DNA of 64,000 nt from assembly GCF_040702995.1 (NCBI RefSeq), contig NZ_CP159992.1, forward strand, positions 134,501 to 198,500. The letters run 5' to 3'. Origin of the DNA: Paenibacillus sp. AN1007. Lineage in GTDB: Bacteria > Bacillota > Bacilli > Paenibacillales > Paenibacillaceae. The notes beneath the pieces were generated by a model. That model worked only from the letters and a program-made list of their open reading frames with translations, was not told where the DNA came from and made no database searches. The stretch's first letter is position 1. Each line of letters starts with the position of its first letter. A program made the translations under genes and the position numbers. Shown here one piece after another: positions 45,097-58,100 of the stretch.

Positions 45097-48000
45097 ATGG
45101 AGCATGTATACAAGTTCATCATGGAACATCTGCAGGATGGAACGCTGGACAAGACGGTTGCGGTGCAGCTTCTTCAGAAACTTAAACAGGAAGAGGATAC
45201 CTGCAAAGCGTCCGGGTCCGTGCAGGGAACCAAGGATATTGCCATTGTAGGCATGGCTTTAAAACTGCCTCAGGCCGACTCGCCGGGAGAATTCTGGAAC
45301 AACATGATCAGTGGAACGGACAGCATCCGTTCCTTTCCGGAATCCAGAAGACCGGATATCCATTCGTATCTGGAGTATCTGGGCATGAATCCGGATGAGA
45401 TTGCTTTTAATGAGAATGCCTATCTCGATGAAATCGACAAATTCGACTATGCCTATTTCAAAATGTCTCCCAAAGAGGCCAGTCTGACAGACCCCAATCA
45501 CAGATTATTTCTTGAAACAGCCTGGAAGGCGATAGAAGATGCAGGGTATGGCGGCGGTAAACTTACGGGCAGCCGAACAGGCGTATATCTGGGGCTCTCC
45601 AATAATATAAGGGACCTGTATTCCCGCTTTATTTATGATGCGGAGCCGGAAAGCTTCGCTTATTCCCTGGTCGGTAATCTGGCATCTGTAGCCGCAGGTC
45701 GGCTGTCTTTTCTGCTGGATCTGAAAGGGCCGAGTATGGTGGTAGATACGTCCTGTTCTTCCTCTCTGGTGGCAGTTACACTGGCCTGTCAGGCGATTAA
45801 AGAGGGGCAGTGTGATCAAGCACTGGTAGGGGGAATCAAAATCAATCTTGTGCCACTGAAGAGTGATCACATCAAGATTGGCATTGAATCTACAGACTGG
45901 CGGACCAAAGCGTTTGATGATGATTCCGATGGATCAGGGATCGGTGAAGGGGCAGGAGTCGTGCTGCTGAAACCGCTGGAGAAAGCACTGGAGGATCGGG
46001 ATCAGATTTATGCGGTCATCAAAGGGTACGGTGTAAATCAGGATGGAAAATCAATCAGTATCGCGGCTCCGAACCCGGAAGCACAGACGGAAGCCATACT
46101 GCAGGCTTGGGCTGATGCTGGTATTGAACCCGAAACGGTTTCTTATATTGAAACCCATGGCAGCGGCACGATGCTGGGCGATCCGCTTGAGGTACAGGGG
46201 ATAGAGCAGGCTTTCCGTCGTCACACCACGAAGTGCCAATTTTGCGGAATTGGTTCGGTCAAAACCAATATTGGTCACCTTTCAGAGGCAGCGGGAGTGA
46301 TCGGTTTGATTAAATCGGCACTTTCCCTGCATAACCAGCAGATTCCCGCTTCAAAACATTTTCACAGACCGAATCGTTCCATTGATTTTGCTTCATCTCC
46401 TGTTTATGTGAACGCCCGTTTACGGCATTGGGAGGCAGAAAACATACCGCGGCGCAGCGGTGTAAGTGCATTTGGAATCAGCGGAACCAATTGTCACATT
46501 GTACTGGAGGAGGCACCCGCTGCAGCATTAGCTGATCCGGTAATTCATGGAGAGCATCTCTTAACGGTATCAGCCAAAACGGAGGAGGCCCTGCGCATTC
46601 TGATCAAGCAATATGTGGATGTGCTTTCCGCAGCCGCTCCTTCGGAGCTATCTTCCATCTGTTACACCGCGAACACGGGAAGAGGGCATTATGCATATCG
46701 GCTGCTGGTTTCGGGTCAGAATGCAGGCCAGCTTCAGCTTCGACTGATGGAGGCAGAGCATCTTCTGGAGAACGCAGCAGAGGATAACAAAGGAAGTACT
46801 GCGATGGGCAATTCATCGGGGAAATCCCCGAAAACGGGAAGCCAGGGGCTCTATTACGGCTATCATAAACCTGGAAGCAGTGAACCTGGCTGTTCCGATT
46901 CGCCGGAAACAACCGGTTTGAACCCGGAACTCGCAAGAATAGGAAAGGGGCTGGCATCTGCCTCAGATGTAATGGACCGAATCGGACTGCAGTATGTACA
47001 GGGCGCTGATCTGAATTGGGAGCTTCTATACACCGAAGACGGGCTGCGAAAAACAAGTCTGCCGACGTACCCGTTTACACGAACCCGCTGCTGGTTCGAA
47101 GTACCAGAGGGGGCGCGAGCCCGGTCAGTAAGGACGGAAAATATCACTTTAAATGAACCATGGTCAGCACGTTTTTATCGGATGAACTGGCGCAGGGCAG
47201 ACATACCGGAGATGGCAAGCCAGCAAAATTCGGGAGCAGTACTGGTCCTAAAGGATGAAGGACGCCGGGGGAGCGAATTGACGGAACTCCTTCAAGCTTC
47301 AGGGCGTCGTGTTATTGAAGTTAACTTCGGTGAATCCTTTCATCGTGAAAAGGACGGGGCATTTACAGTAAACGGCTCGGAGGATGATTTCGGAGCACTC
47401 TTTACCGCACTGGGTGAGACGTCTGTAAGTGACATTGTGCATTTGTTTGCTGCATCGGCGTCTTCTGAGGTTCGCACGATGCAGGAGCTGGAGCAGCGGC
47501 AGCAGAGAGGCGTATACAGCTTGTTTCATCTCGTTCGTGCACTCATTGAACACGGAAATGATAATGCCTTAAACATCATGCTTGTCTCGGAGCTGCTTTA
47601 CGAAGTCACAACAGAAGAGTCACGGCTTTCCCCGGATGCGGCTTCTTTGACGGGACTTGGCAAAGTGCTTGCCCTGGAGTATCCGCATATCACCTGCCGA
47701 AGCATTGACCTGGATGAGAATATCGGGACAGAGGTGCTTTTTCATGAGATGGGTTCACAGGATCAGAGCTATACCTCGGCGTATCGAGATGGCATGCGAT
47801 ATATCGAGGAGCTTGGCGAAGTACTGGCTGATGATCTGGCAGATTCACCTGTGGCCATCAAGGAAAACGGTGTATATGTCATTACCGGTGGTACGGGCGG
47901 GATTGGACAGGAGATGGCTAAATATTTTGCTTCGCAGGCCAAAGTCAAACTTGTTCTGCTGGGCCGCAAGCCGATTCCGCCAAGAACAGAATGGGAGATG

Positions 48001-49122
48001 CTCCTTGAGGACCCGACATTGGATCTTAAGATGGCCGCCCGTCTGCAGAACTTTCTGGAGATTGAACAGCAGGGATCGGAAATTTCCTGTTATGCGGCGG
48101 ATACAGCGGATTATGAAGCGATGCAGCGTGTCCTGGCTGATGTCAGAGACAGATACGGGAAGATTACGGGGGTAATCCACGGTGCAGGTGTGCCGGCTGT
48201 AGGATATCTGATTCGTAAGACGCGGGAAACCTTTGACGAAGTGCTGCATCCCAAAGTGCATGGGGCCTGGATTATAGATCAGCTGACCCGGCAGGACCAG
48301 CTCGATTTCCTTGTTTTCTTCTCATCCGGGCTATCGTTGTCGAGTGAGGTGGGGCAGGGAGACTACTCCGCAGCTAATGCCTATCTGGATGCGCTGGCCT
48401 ATGCGCGCAGCAAAAGCGGGCTGAAAACGCTGTCCATCAACTGGTCTTCGTGGAAAGAAGCCGGTATGTCGGTTGACTACGGATTTAATGTGGATGCCAT
48501 CACCAAGGCGCTTCCGACAGAACAGGCAGCTGCCGGATTTATGCAGGCACTTCAGAAGGAAGTCTCGCGTGTATTAATCGGGGAGTTCACCTACCATCCA
48601 CGCTTTGCCAAGGCGCTGCTGTACAAGTTTCCGTTTCGTTTCTCTGAAGAGATGACGGAGAGACTGCGGGAGGCTGAGAAGCAGGAAGAACTTAAGCAGA
48701 CGTCGATGGTAACAACCACCAAGAAAAACAAGTCTTCTGCAAACACCCAGGTGGAACTTAAGGGTAAAGAAGGCGAGGATTACAACAGCATCGAGCGTCA
48801 GATTGCGAGTATGTATCACGAAGTGCTTGGTTTTGAGGAACTGGATATTCACGACAGCTTCTTCGATCTGGGTGGAGATTCCGTTTTGCTGAACAGGCTG
48901 TTTGCGCTGCTGGAAGAGGCCTATCCAGGAAAAATGAAGTTAATTCATCTTTTCTCCTACACAACCGTGCATGCACTGTCTCAATTCATCATGACCAAAC
49001 TGGACGTGAAGCCGGCTGTTCCGGCATCCCGGGCAGAAGATGATTTTGAACAATTGTTTAAAGATATTGAAGCCGGGAGTCTGAGCATTGACGATGCTGT
49101 CAAGAGCTTCGAAGATCGTTGA
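45097..49122 (+). CDS. Trans-AT PKS, module 4 (KS-KR-ACP)
   Basis: 1341 residues. Docking helices 1-32 (VYKFIMEHLQDGTLDKTVA). KS 46-475 with Cys220 in DTSCSSS (Ser for the usual Ala), His in ETHGSGT and TNIGHLS. Linker to RCWFEVP near 664, no AT. KR with VITGGTGGIG near 928, Ser1077 and Tyr1090. ACP Ser1262 in LGGDSV. C-terminal docking region LFKDIEAGSLSIDDAVKSF. ATG 45097 follows AAAGGAGA. The gap to the previous PKS gene is 12 bases. It should add one extender and leave a hydroxyl. Confidence 0.93.
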   Translation: MEHVYKFIMEHLQDGTLDKTVAVQLLQKLKQEEDTCKASGSVQGTKDIAIVGMALKLPQADSPGEFWNNMISGTDSIRSFPESRRPDIHSYLEYLGMNPDEIAFNENAYLDEIDKFDYAYFKMSPKEASLTDPNHRLFLETAWKAIEDAGYGGGKLTGSRTGVYLGLSNNIRDLYSRFIYDAEPESFAYSLVGNLASVAAGRLSFLLDLKGPSMVVDTSCSSSLVAVTLACQAIKEGQCDQALVGGIKINLVPLKSDHIKIGIESTDWRTKAFDDDSDGSGIGEGAGVVLLKPLEKALEDRDQIYAVIKGYGVNQDGKSISIAAPNPEAQTEAILQAWADAGIEPETVSYIETHGSGTMLGDPLEVQGIEQAFRRHTTKCQFCGIGSVKTNIGHLSEAAGVIGLIKSALSLHNQQIPASKHFHRPNRSIDFASSPVYVNARLRHWEAENIPRRSGVSAFGISGTNCHIVLEEAPAAALADPVIHGEHLLTVSAKTEEALRILIKQYVDVLSAAAPSELSSICYTANTGRGHYAYRLLVSGQNAGQLQLRLMEAEHLLENAAEDNKGSTAMGNSSGKSPKTGSQGLYYGYHKPGSSEPGCSDSPETTGLNPELARIGKGLASASDVMDRIGLQYVQGADLNWELLYTEDGLRKTSLPTYPFTRTRCWFEVPEGARARSVRTENITLNEPWSARFYRMNWRRADIPEMASQQNSGAVLVLKDEGRRGSELTELLQASGRRVIEVNFGESFHREKDGAFTVNGSEDDFGALFTALGETSVSDIVHLFAASASSEVRTMQELEQRQQRGVYSLFHLVRALIEHGNDNALNIMLVSELLYEVTTEESRLSPDAASLTGLGKVLALEYPHITCRSIDLDENIGTEVLFHEMGSQDQSYTSAYRDGMRYIEELGEVLADDLADSPVAIKENGVYVITGGTGGIGQEMAKYFASQAKVKLVLLGRKPIPPRTEWEMLLEDPTLDLKMAARLQNFLEIEQQGSEISCYAADTADYEAMQRVLADVRDRYGKITGVIHGAGVPAVGYLIRKTRETFDEVLHPKVHGAWIIDQLTRQDQLDFLVFFSSGLSLSSEVGQGDYSAANAYLDALAYARSKSGLKTLSINWSSWKEAGMSVDYGFNVDAITKALPTEQAAAGFMQALQKEVSRVLIGEFTYHPRFAKALLYKFPFRFSEEMTERLREAEKQEELKQTSMVTTTKKNKSSANTQVELKGKEGEDYNSIERQIASMYHEVLGFEELDIHDSFFDLGGDSVLLNRLFALLEEAYPGKMKLIHLFSYTTVHALSQFIMTKLDVKPAVPASRAEDDFEQLFKDIEAGSLSIDDAVKSFEDR

Positions 49123-49136
49123 GGAAGGAGAAGCTA

Positions 49137-52100
49137 ATGAACCAAACCAGCCAAATGTTAAGAATGATTATTGAGAACGCGGCTGCAGGTAAAATTGACA
49201 AGCAGGTAGCAGCCCAGCTGCTGAAGGGATTGAAAGCAGAAGGAAGACGGAAGGATTCGGAAGGCATAGCCATTGTAGGCATCTCGGCAATGCTTCCCTC
49301 AGCAGATACGATTGACGAGTTCTGGGATAATATTCGGGGACGCTGCGATTCCATTGCCAATTTCCCGGATTCGCGTCGTCAGAATATTGAAGCTTATCTT
49401 CAATATGCAGGATACGGAGATCACATCAAGTTCAGCAGCGGCTCTTATCTGAAAGAAATTGATCAGTTTGATTACAAGTTATTTCGGATTCCTCCCCGGG
49501 ACGCAGCGCTGATGGACCCTTTTCAGAGGTTGTTCCTGCGGACAGCCTGGAGTGCTCTTGAGGATGCCGGTTATGGCGGGAAAAGTCTGGCAGGCAGCCG
49601 CACGGGTGTATATCTGGGGTTTGCGAGTAATATCAAGGATAGTTATCTGCGGATGCTTCAGGATATCGACATTCATCTGACGTCCGATGCAGCCGTTGGC
49701 AACATTTCGGCTATGATGCCTGCCCGGATCTCGTACCTGCTTGATCTGAAAGGTCCTTCGATGGTCGTCGACACAGCCTGTTCTTCATCTTTGGTAGCTG
49801 TTCATTTGGCTTGTCAATCGCTGTTAAATGGAGACTGTGACATGGCTCTTGCGGGGGGCCTGCGCGTAAATCTCATGCCGCTGGATACAGAATATTACCG
49901 GGGAGGACTTGAGGCCTCGGATGGTCGGACAAGAGCCTTCGATCATTCTTCGGACGGGGCTGGTATCAGTGAAGGTGTGGCTGCCGTCGTTCTTAAACCG
50001 CTCAGCAAAGCGCTGAAGGATCATGACCAGATTTATGCTGTAATCAAAGGCAGTGCAATTAATCAGGACGGGGCTTCCATCGGGATAACGGCTCCCAATC
50101 CTGAGGCACAGGCCGACGTTATATCCAGAGCGTGGGATCAGGCCGGTATTCACCCGGAGAGCCTCTCCTATATTGAGACGCACGGCACAGGAACGAAGCT
50201 TGGCGACCCGCTGGAATTGGAAGGGCTGGAGCTTGCTTTTCAGAAATATACCGACAAAAAACAGTTCTGTCCCATTGGAACAGTAAAATCCAACGTAGGT
50301 CATCCTTATGAAGCGGCTGGGCTGGTAAGTCTGATCAAGGCGGCACTGGTGATCAAAAATCGTGAAATCCCGCCATCTCTTCACTTTGATCGGCCAAACG
50401 GACAGATTGACTTCAAAACTTCACCTGTGTATGTAAACACACGGCTTCGTAAATGGGAGAAAACAGCGTCAGAGCAGCCTATGCGCTGCGCAGTCAGCAG
50501 TTTTGGCTTCAGCGGTACCAACTGTCACCTGGTCCTGGAGGAAGCGCCAAGTGGGAGTGTGACGGCTGCTGGACCTTCGGATAGGTTTTCCGGACTGCTT
50601 GTATTATCCGCAAAATCCGAGATGGCTTTACGTGAGCTTGTCACAGCCTATGAAAATTTCATTCAGAAAAAGGAACCCGACTGTCACCTGCAGGATATAT
50701 GTTATACCGCGAGTTCGGGCAGAGGACATTATAATTTCCGGTTAGCTGTAACCGCAGACAGTATTGCAGACCTCGAATGGAAGCTGCGGGAACTCTCGTC
50801 CAGGGAGAGCTGGAGCGGGGATAAGCCATGGTTCCACTTCGGGGAGCATAAGATCGTACCTGCCAGCAAAGCGAAGCTTGAAGCCGGAGATATGACAGAG
50901 GCTTCACGGAGGAAACTGGATCAGCAGGTGCAGCAGCTGGTGCAGGAGGTGATTCGATCCGGGGCGGCAGATGAAAAGGAGCTGCTCGAACTGGGCTCGT
51001 TATATGTTCGGGGAGCAGACGTGAACTGGTCAGAAATGTACAGCGAGACTGGTGCAAGACGGGTCAGTCTGCCAGTGTATCCTTTTGAGCGTCATCGCTG
51101 CTGGATTGATTTGCCGGAGGAGATGACTTCCAATCGAAGAAGTCTTGGACAGGGAACGCTGCCCTTAACGAGTGAGGAAGAGTTTCACTATACGATGCAG
51201 TGGAAGGCAGCTGAGCGCAGACGTCAGGAAGGCGGAGATACTCAATTTCCGTCCGCTGTGCTGCTGATTGAGGGAACACCTGGTGCGGGAGACGCCGCCG
51301 CTCTTGTACTTGAAGAGAATGGAGCTGCCGTAATCCGGGCTGCCTTAGGTGCTTCTTATGAACTAAAGGCGTCCGGCCAGTATGTTCTGGGAGACCAGGA
51401 AACGGATTATGATCGGCTGTTCTCCAGCCTGCAGGGAAGGACTCTGGAACACATCATTCATGTTGGCAGTGCGGTACAGCATCATCGTGCATCCGGTATT
51501 GAATCCCTTCACGAATTAAGGGACTGCCAGCGCAGAAATGTATACAGTGTGTATTACCTGGTACGGGCTCTCATGAGAAGTAAGTTCGCATCCATTACAG
51601 GCATAACACTAGTGGGGATGAACGCCCATCGTGTTACAGGTACCGAGCATATTCAGCTGCCGGAGCATGCCGCGTATCTGAGTCTGAGCAAGGTGCTGAG
51701 CCGGGAGCATCCCGACATAACGTTCCGATCGGTTGATGTGGACCATGAAACGACTGCAGCCGTTTGGTTAGAGGATGTCCTGGGAGCAGATTCGGCAGGG
51801 GACCATCTGGCAGCTTACCGTAATGGACGGCGATACGCCGAAGAGTTTACCCGCATCGACGTGAAGCATGATGCTCCCCTAACAATCCGTGAACAGGGCG
51901 TATACCTCATTACCGGGGGCGGGGGCGGCATTGGTCTGGAGACGGCCCGTTTCCTGGCTTCGAAGGCAAAAGTCCGGCTGGTGCTGGTTAATCGTACTCC
52001 CATACCCGAACGTACAAGCTGGAAGGATGTGCAGCATCAGCCGGGGCAATCGAAACTTCGGCGTTTCATCACAGCCGTTACGGAACTGGAAGCAGCGGGT

Positions 52101-55100
52101 TCGGAAGTATTCTGGTACAGTGCTGATGTTGCAGACGAGAACACGATGGCAGATGTGATCGGTGATATACGAACACGTTATGGGGCGATCCATGGCATTA
52201 TCCACGGAGCAGGTGTTGGGGGAGACCAGCTCCTGGTGGACCGAAGTGAAGATCGGTTTACCGAAGTGCTGGCATCCAAAATAGATGGAACATGGAATCT
52301 GGATCAGCTTACGTGTAACGATGATCTGGATTTCTTTGTCATGTATTCTTCTGTAGCCACAATGTTCAGCGGTGTGACTCAAGCAGACTATGTGGCAGCC
52401 AATGCTTATATGGACGCTTATGCTGATGAGCGCAGCGCAAGAGGAAAACGTACACTTACGGTGAACTGGACAACCTGGAAAGAGACAGGCATGTCCGTAG
52501 ATGCAGGGTTTACTGCCGATACAATCTTCAAAACAATACTCACCGCTCAAGCTGTTGCAGGTCTGGAGCAGGCGATGAACTCCTCTATTCGCAGAGTGCT
52601 CATCGGGCAGCTGAATTTCAGCGGAGGCGGTGTGCGGCTGCTGGATAAAATGCAGGTGCGTTTATCCGCTGAACTCAGCAGCAGCGTGGCTGCATATTTG
52701 CAGCGCGCGGCCTCCAAAACCAGATCGGCCAAGAAGGCGGGAGGCGTATCCAGCGGTGAAGTCATATTGTCAGGCAAAAGCGAGGGCGGGTACACCGCGA
52801 CAGAACGCCATGTTGCCAGCGTATGCAAAGAGGTTCTGGGCTTTGATGAAATTGATGTCTATGAAAATTTCTTTGAGCTGGGTGCAGACTCCATTCTGCT
52901 GCTCCGGATTCATGCAGGGCTATCCAAACGATATCCGGGTGTTCTTGCCGTAACGGATTTATTTGAATTTTCGACCATTCATAAGCTTGCTGCATTCATC
53001 TTCAAGGAACACGGTGAGACAGAGGAGATCGAAGAAGCTGTGCCGCCGCAGGAGCAGGTAGACATTGCCTTGGAGGCAGATACAAAACCCAAGGGCAGTA
53101 TGAAATCGGACGCCTTGACTACAACGAAACCGGGAGATCTGGCTATTGTAGGCATGGCACTGAATGTTGCCTCCACAACCGATGTTTCCGAATTCTGGGA
53201 TCATATTCAGGGCAAGGTTGATCATATAAGGCCTCTCCCGGACCGGAGGCAGCAGGACCTGGACTGGTATCTGCAAAATACAGCACTGGATCTCCCGGAG
53301 CTGGGTTCCAAGGCAGGTGCTTTTATTGAGGATATTGACTTGTTTGATTATTCCTTTTTCAAGTTATCACCGAAGGAAGCGAGTTTGACCGACCCTAACC
53401 AGCGCCTTTTTCTGGAGACGGTCTGGAGGGCTATTGAGGATGCGGGATATGGCGGTGGGCAGCTTGCGGGGTCGGATACCGGTGTTTTCTTGGGATATTC
53501 AACGAACACGGTGGATATGTATTCACGATTTATCTATGAAACAGATCTGGGTGCGCTGCCTGATGCTGTGGTGGGCAATACACCTTCCATCATCCCTGCC
53601 CGCATTTCCTATCTATTAAACCTGAAAGGACCGAGCATGCTTGTCGATACGGCCTGTTCGTCCTCTCTTACAGCGGTCCATATTGCCTCACGAGCTTTGC
53701 TGAGCGGCGAGTGCCGTATGGCTGCAGTCGGAGGAATTAAGATTTCGACGATGCCGATCACCAAAAAGAATGAAAATATGCTCCAGGGTCTGGAGTCGGG
53801 TGACGGTAAGACACGTGCATTTGATGATGAGTCTGACGGTGCAGGTCTTGGTGAGGGGATCGGGGTTGTGATGCTCAAGAGACTGGAAGATGCACTGGCG
53901 GATGGTGATCAAGTCTATGCCGTTCTCAAAGGAAGCGCCATGAATCAGGACGGCAGTTCAGCCGGTATTACGGCTCCGAATCCGGCAGCGCAGCAGGAAG
54001 TAATAACGAAAGCTTGGCAGCAGGCAGGTATTCAACCCGAGACTATCACATACATGGAAACGCATGGTACAGGAACAGCCTTGGGTGACCCGATTGAGAT
54101 TAAAGGGATTCAGAATGCCTTTCGGCAATTTACGGACAAGCGTCAATTCTGCGCGATCGGATCGATCAAAACGAATCTGGGACATACTTCGGAAGCTGCC
54201 GGTATGATCAGTCTGATTAAGGCAGCACTGGCGGTGAGGGATGGCATTATTCCGCCCAATCTCCATTTTAACCGTCCGAACCGGAATATCGATTTTCATG
54301 CTTCACCCGTATATGTAAATACACGCTTGCGGCAGTGGAAGGTGGAAAGCGGCCCGCGCCGGTGCGGAGTCAGTGCCTTTGGCATCAGCGGTACCAACTG
54401 CCATGTCATTTTGGAAGAACCGCCAAAAACGGCACCTGTGATGCCCGAAGCAACTGGTCCTCATCTCCTGGTATTATCTGCCCGTTCGGAGGATGGATTG
54501 CGCCGATTGGTGGATGATTATATAAAGCTGTTTGAACGCAGCCATTCAAGTTCTCTTGCAGACATTTGCAGTACGGCAAGCACAGGCCGCGGCCACTATT
54601 CATTCCGGCTAGCCTTTACTGCTGCAGATGGCGAGAGCATGCTGAGCATGCTTGTCCAGGCATCAAGAACGCGTTTTGGGTCCGACACGGCACCTGGACT
54701 TGAATTTGGAGAGCATCGGATCGTTCCCAAGAGTAAGAAGGAACGATCCGCAGGTGATATGACGGAGTCAGAAAAAACGGGCCTAAGTCAATTATTACGT
54801 TCTGCTATTGAGAACTTTGTCCAAAACGGACGGGAATCCGTGTATTTGCTGAAACAGATCGCTCATCTCTATGTTCAGGGAGCAGATGCAAATTGGGCAG
54901 ACCTGTATGCAGGTGAGCTGATCCGCAAAGTAAGCCTGCCATCGTATCCGCTGGAGCGGAAACGATGCTGGATCGACATTCCCGAGCGCAAGCGTTCGGC
55001 GGACATGTCCAGTCACGACAAGGCGGTTCCCCTGCACTATGCCGCACTTTGGAAAGAAATGAGCAGGCCGGTTTCCGGTACAAAAGCAAGCGGAACGGAG

Positions 55101-58100
55101 CCGGTCGTCATATTCATGGATGAAAAGGGCACGGCTTCGTCCGCTGCCGCCAGACTGGAGGCGGAGGGCAGACTCGTTATCAGGGTATACCGGGGTGACT
55201 CCTATACCAATCAGTCCAACGCAAAATTTACAATCCGGCCATGCGAAGAGGACTATGAGCGGCTTGTACGAGCGATAGAGCCGTATAAAATCTCACAGCT
55301 GCTTCATTTTTTTGCCATGGATATTTCAGAAACAGGCACAGTGGATGGACTGGAGGACTCCCTTGAGCGAAGTGTGTACAGTCTATTTTACCTGTCCAAA
55401 GAGATGTCCAAGGTTCACTTCAAACGTCCGGTTGATCTGGTGCTGATGACAACCTGCAGCCAGCGTGTTACGGGCAGTGAACCGTGTATCCATCCAGAAT
55501 ACGCTCCAATGGTGGGGCTTGGCAAAACCATCTGTCATGAAATGAATCAGTTCCGCTGCAGGGCGGTTGATATTGATTCCGAAACACCGATCGAGCAGTG
55601 GCTTCAGGAGATCCGTGAGCCGGACACCTTGTATCTGGCTGCATATCGAAACGGACGCCGATATGTTCAGGAATTGGGAGAAATGCCGATGTCGCTGCTG
55701 CCAGAGCAGCCGGTCCAGATGCGCGAAGGTGGTGTGTACCTGATCACAGGGGGAACCGGAGGCATCGGTCTGGAAACGGCTGATGCACTCTCCATGTCTT
55801 CAGCGAAAATCAAACTGGTGCTGATCAACCGATCTCAGTTCCCTGAACGTCATATGTGGAAAGAACTGATGTCTTCGGAACAGAACGAGAAGCTGTCCCT
55901 TCAGATTGGACGAATTCAGGAGATGGAGGCACGTGGTACAGAGGTTCATCTCTACAGTGCCGATATTGCAGATCCGATTCAGCTTGCTTCGGTGCTCAGC
56001 AGTGTCAGACAACAGCATGGCCCGGTTTCAGGTATTATTCACGGCGCAGGTGTAGCCGGTGAAGGGTTTCTCATGAACAAGGAACGGACAGCCTTTGAAC
56101 GCGTGATGCGTCCTAAAGTGCTGGGAACATGGAGTCTGGATCAGCTGACACGTTCAGATCGACCAGACTTCTTTGTGATGTTCTCTACGGCGACCACGTT
56201 TTTTAGTGAACCCGGGCAGGGAGATTATACAGCTGCGAATGCCTATCTGGATTCGTTTGCTGCCCAGCGCAGACAAGAAGGACTTCCCACTCTCACGGTG
56301 AACTGGACCGCCTGGAAAGAAACAGGCATGGCTAAGGATTTCCATGTCAATGCAGACGGCGGCTTCAAGGCTATCAGCACAGCGAGAGGTATTCAGGGAC
56401 TGCAGGAGGCAATGCGTAAGGATATTACACAGGTCCTGATCGGAGAATTGAACCGGGAGGCAATCTATCAGCATGTATCGGATGATATGCCGCTGATGCT
56501 GTTTTCGGATAATATTCGTGAAGCCATTGAGCAGGGGCGCAGAGCAGATTCAGATTACGGGAAGGAAGAGCAGGGGGAACTGCATCTGCAGGGAAGAACG
56601 GACGGCACGTACTCGGCGATGGAAATGAAACTGGGAAGCGTCTGGAGCCGCGCTCTCGGCGTCACTGAATTAGGCATATACGATGACTTTTATGAACTGG
56701 GAGGAGACTCGATCATTGGGCTCAAGATTGCGAACAGTCTCACCAAAGCTTTATCAGTGCTTGTCAATACAGCCGAAATTCTAATGTATCCAACCATTGC
56801 AGAATCGGCTGCTTATCTGGAAGAGACGTACGGTCCTGCAGTGGATACCGGTGCTGCAGGCGTGACAATCCCTGTCCTGACCCCGGTAGAGCAGCGAGCC
56901 TATTATCCGGTGTCTTCGGCTCAGAAGAGATTCCTTGTTTTGGACCGGCTGGAGGGCCCCAACACCAGCGCGAACATTCCGAGGGCATCCATTATGGAGG
57001 GGGACTTCGAGCACGGCATTTTTGAAGGGATCATTCGACAGTTAATCAAGCGCCACGAGGCATTCCGAACGTCGTTCGAAATCCAGGATGGTATCCCTTA
57101 CCAGAAGATATGGGATCATGTGGACTTCAGCGTTGGATATTCCGAGTGTACCCGGGAAGAACTCACGGACAGACTTCTTGGTTTTGTGAAGCCATTTGAA
57201 CTGGATCAGGCACCGCTTTTCCGATTTGAGGTGGTCAAGCTTGCGGAACGAACACATGCCGTATTCTTTGACATGCATCACATCATCACAGACGGCATGT
57301 CCATGGACATCATTATGCAGGAAATTATTGATTTGTATGAAGGGCGCGAGTTGAAACCTCTCTCTATACAGTACAAAGATTTCTCCGAGTGGCATAATAC
57401 GCTTTTATCCTCCGGGGCTTTGCAGAAGCAGGAAGAATACTGGCTGAGCCTGTACAGGGATTCCATACCGCAGCTTCATCTGCCTACTGATTATGTTCGC
57501 CCTGCTGCCAATGAGTTTGAAGGGGATCAGGTGGTCGTGATGGGCAGTGAATCGTTAACTCTGGAACTGGAACGTATGGCTTCGAGGACAGGAACGACCC
57601 TGTTTATGCTGCTGCTCGCTGCATATAACGTGCTGCTGGCGAAATACGCGGCCCAGGATGACATCGTTGTTGGCTCTCCGATCGCCGGTCGATCACACGC
57701 CGATCTGGAAGATGTAGTGGGTGTTTTCATTAACATCATAACCATCCGTACGAAGCCGCAGGCGGATAAAACATTTCTTGAGCTGCTTGCCGAAGTACGG
57801 GAAGGTGCATTGAAATCATATGAAAACCAGCAGTTTCAGTTTGAGGATCTGGTACGAAAACTGAATCTGAACAGGGATATTCATCGGAACCCGTTATTTG
57901 ACGCCATGTTCGCGCTGCAAAATGTGGGTACGGTCGATGTGACCGTAGGGAAGTTTACAACAACACCGTACGAGTTCGGGGCTTCTGAAAGCCGATATGA
58001 CGTTTATCTTGAAGTGATTCAGAAGCATGACAAACTGAAGTTTAACCTGGAATACCGTACCAAGCTGTTCAAGCGGGAAACTGCCGAGAAGATGCTTCGT

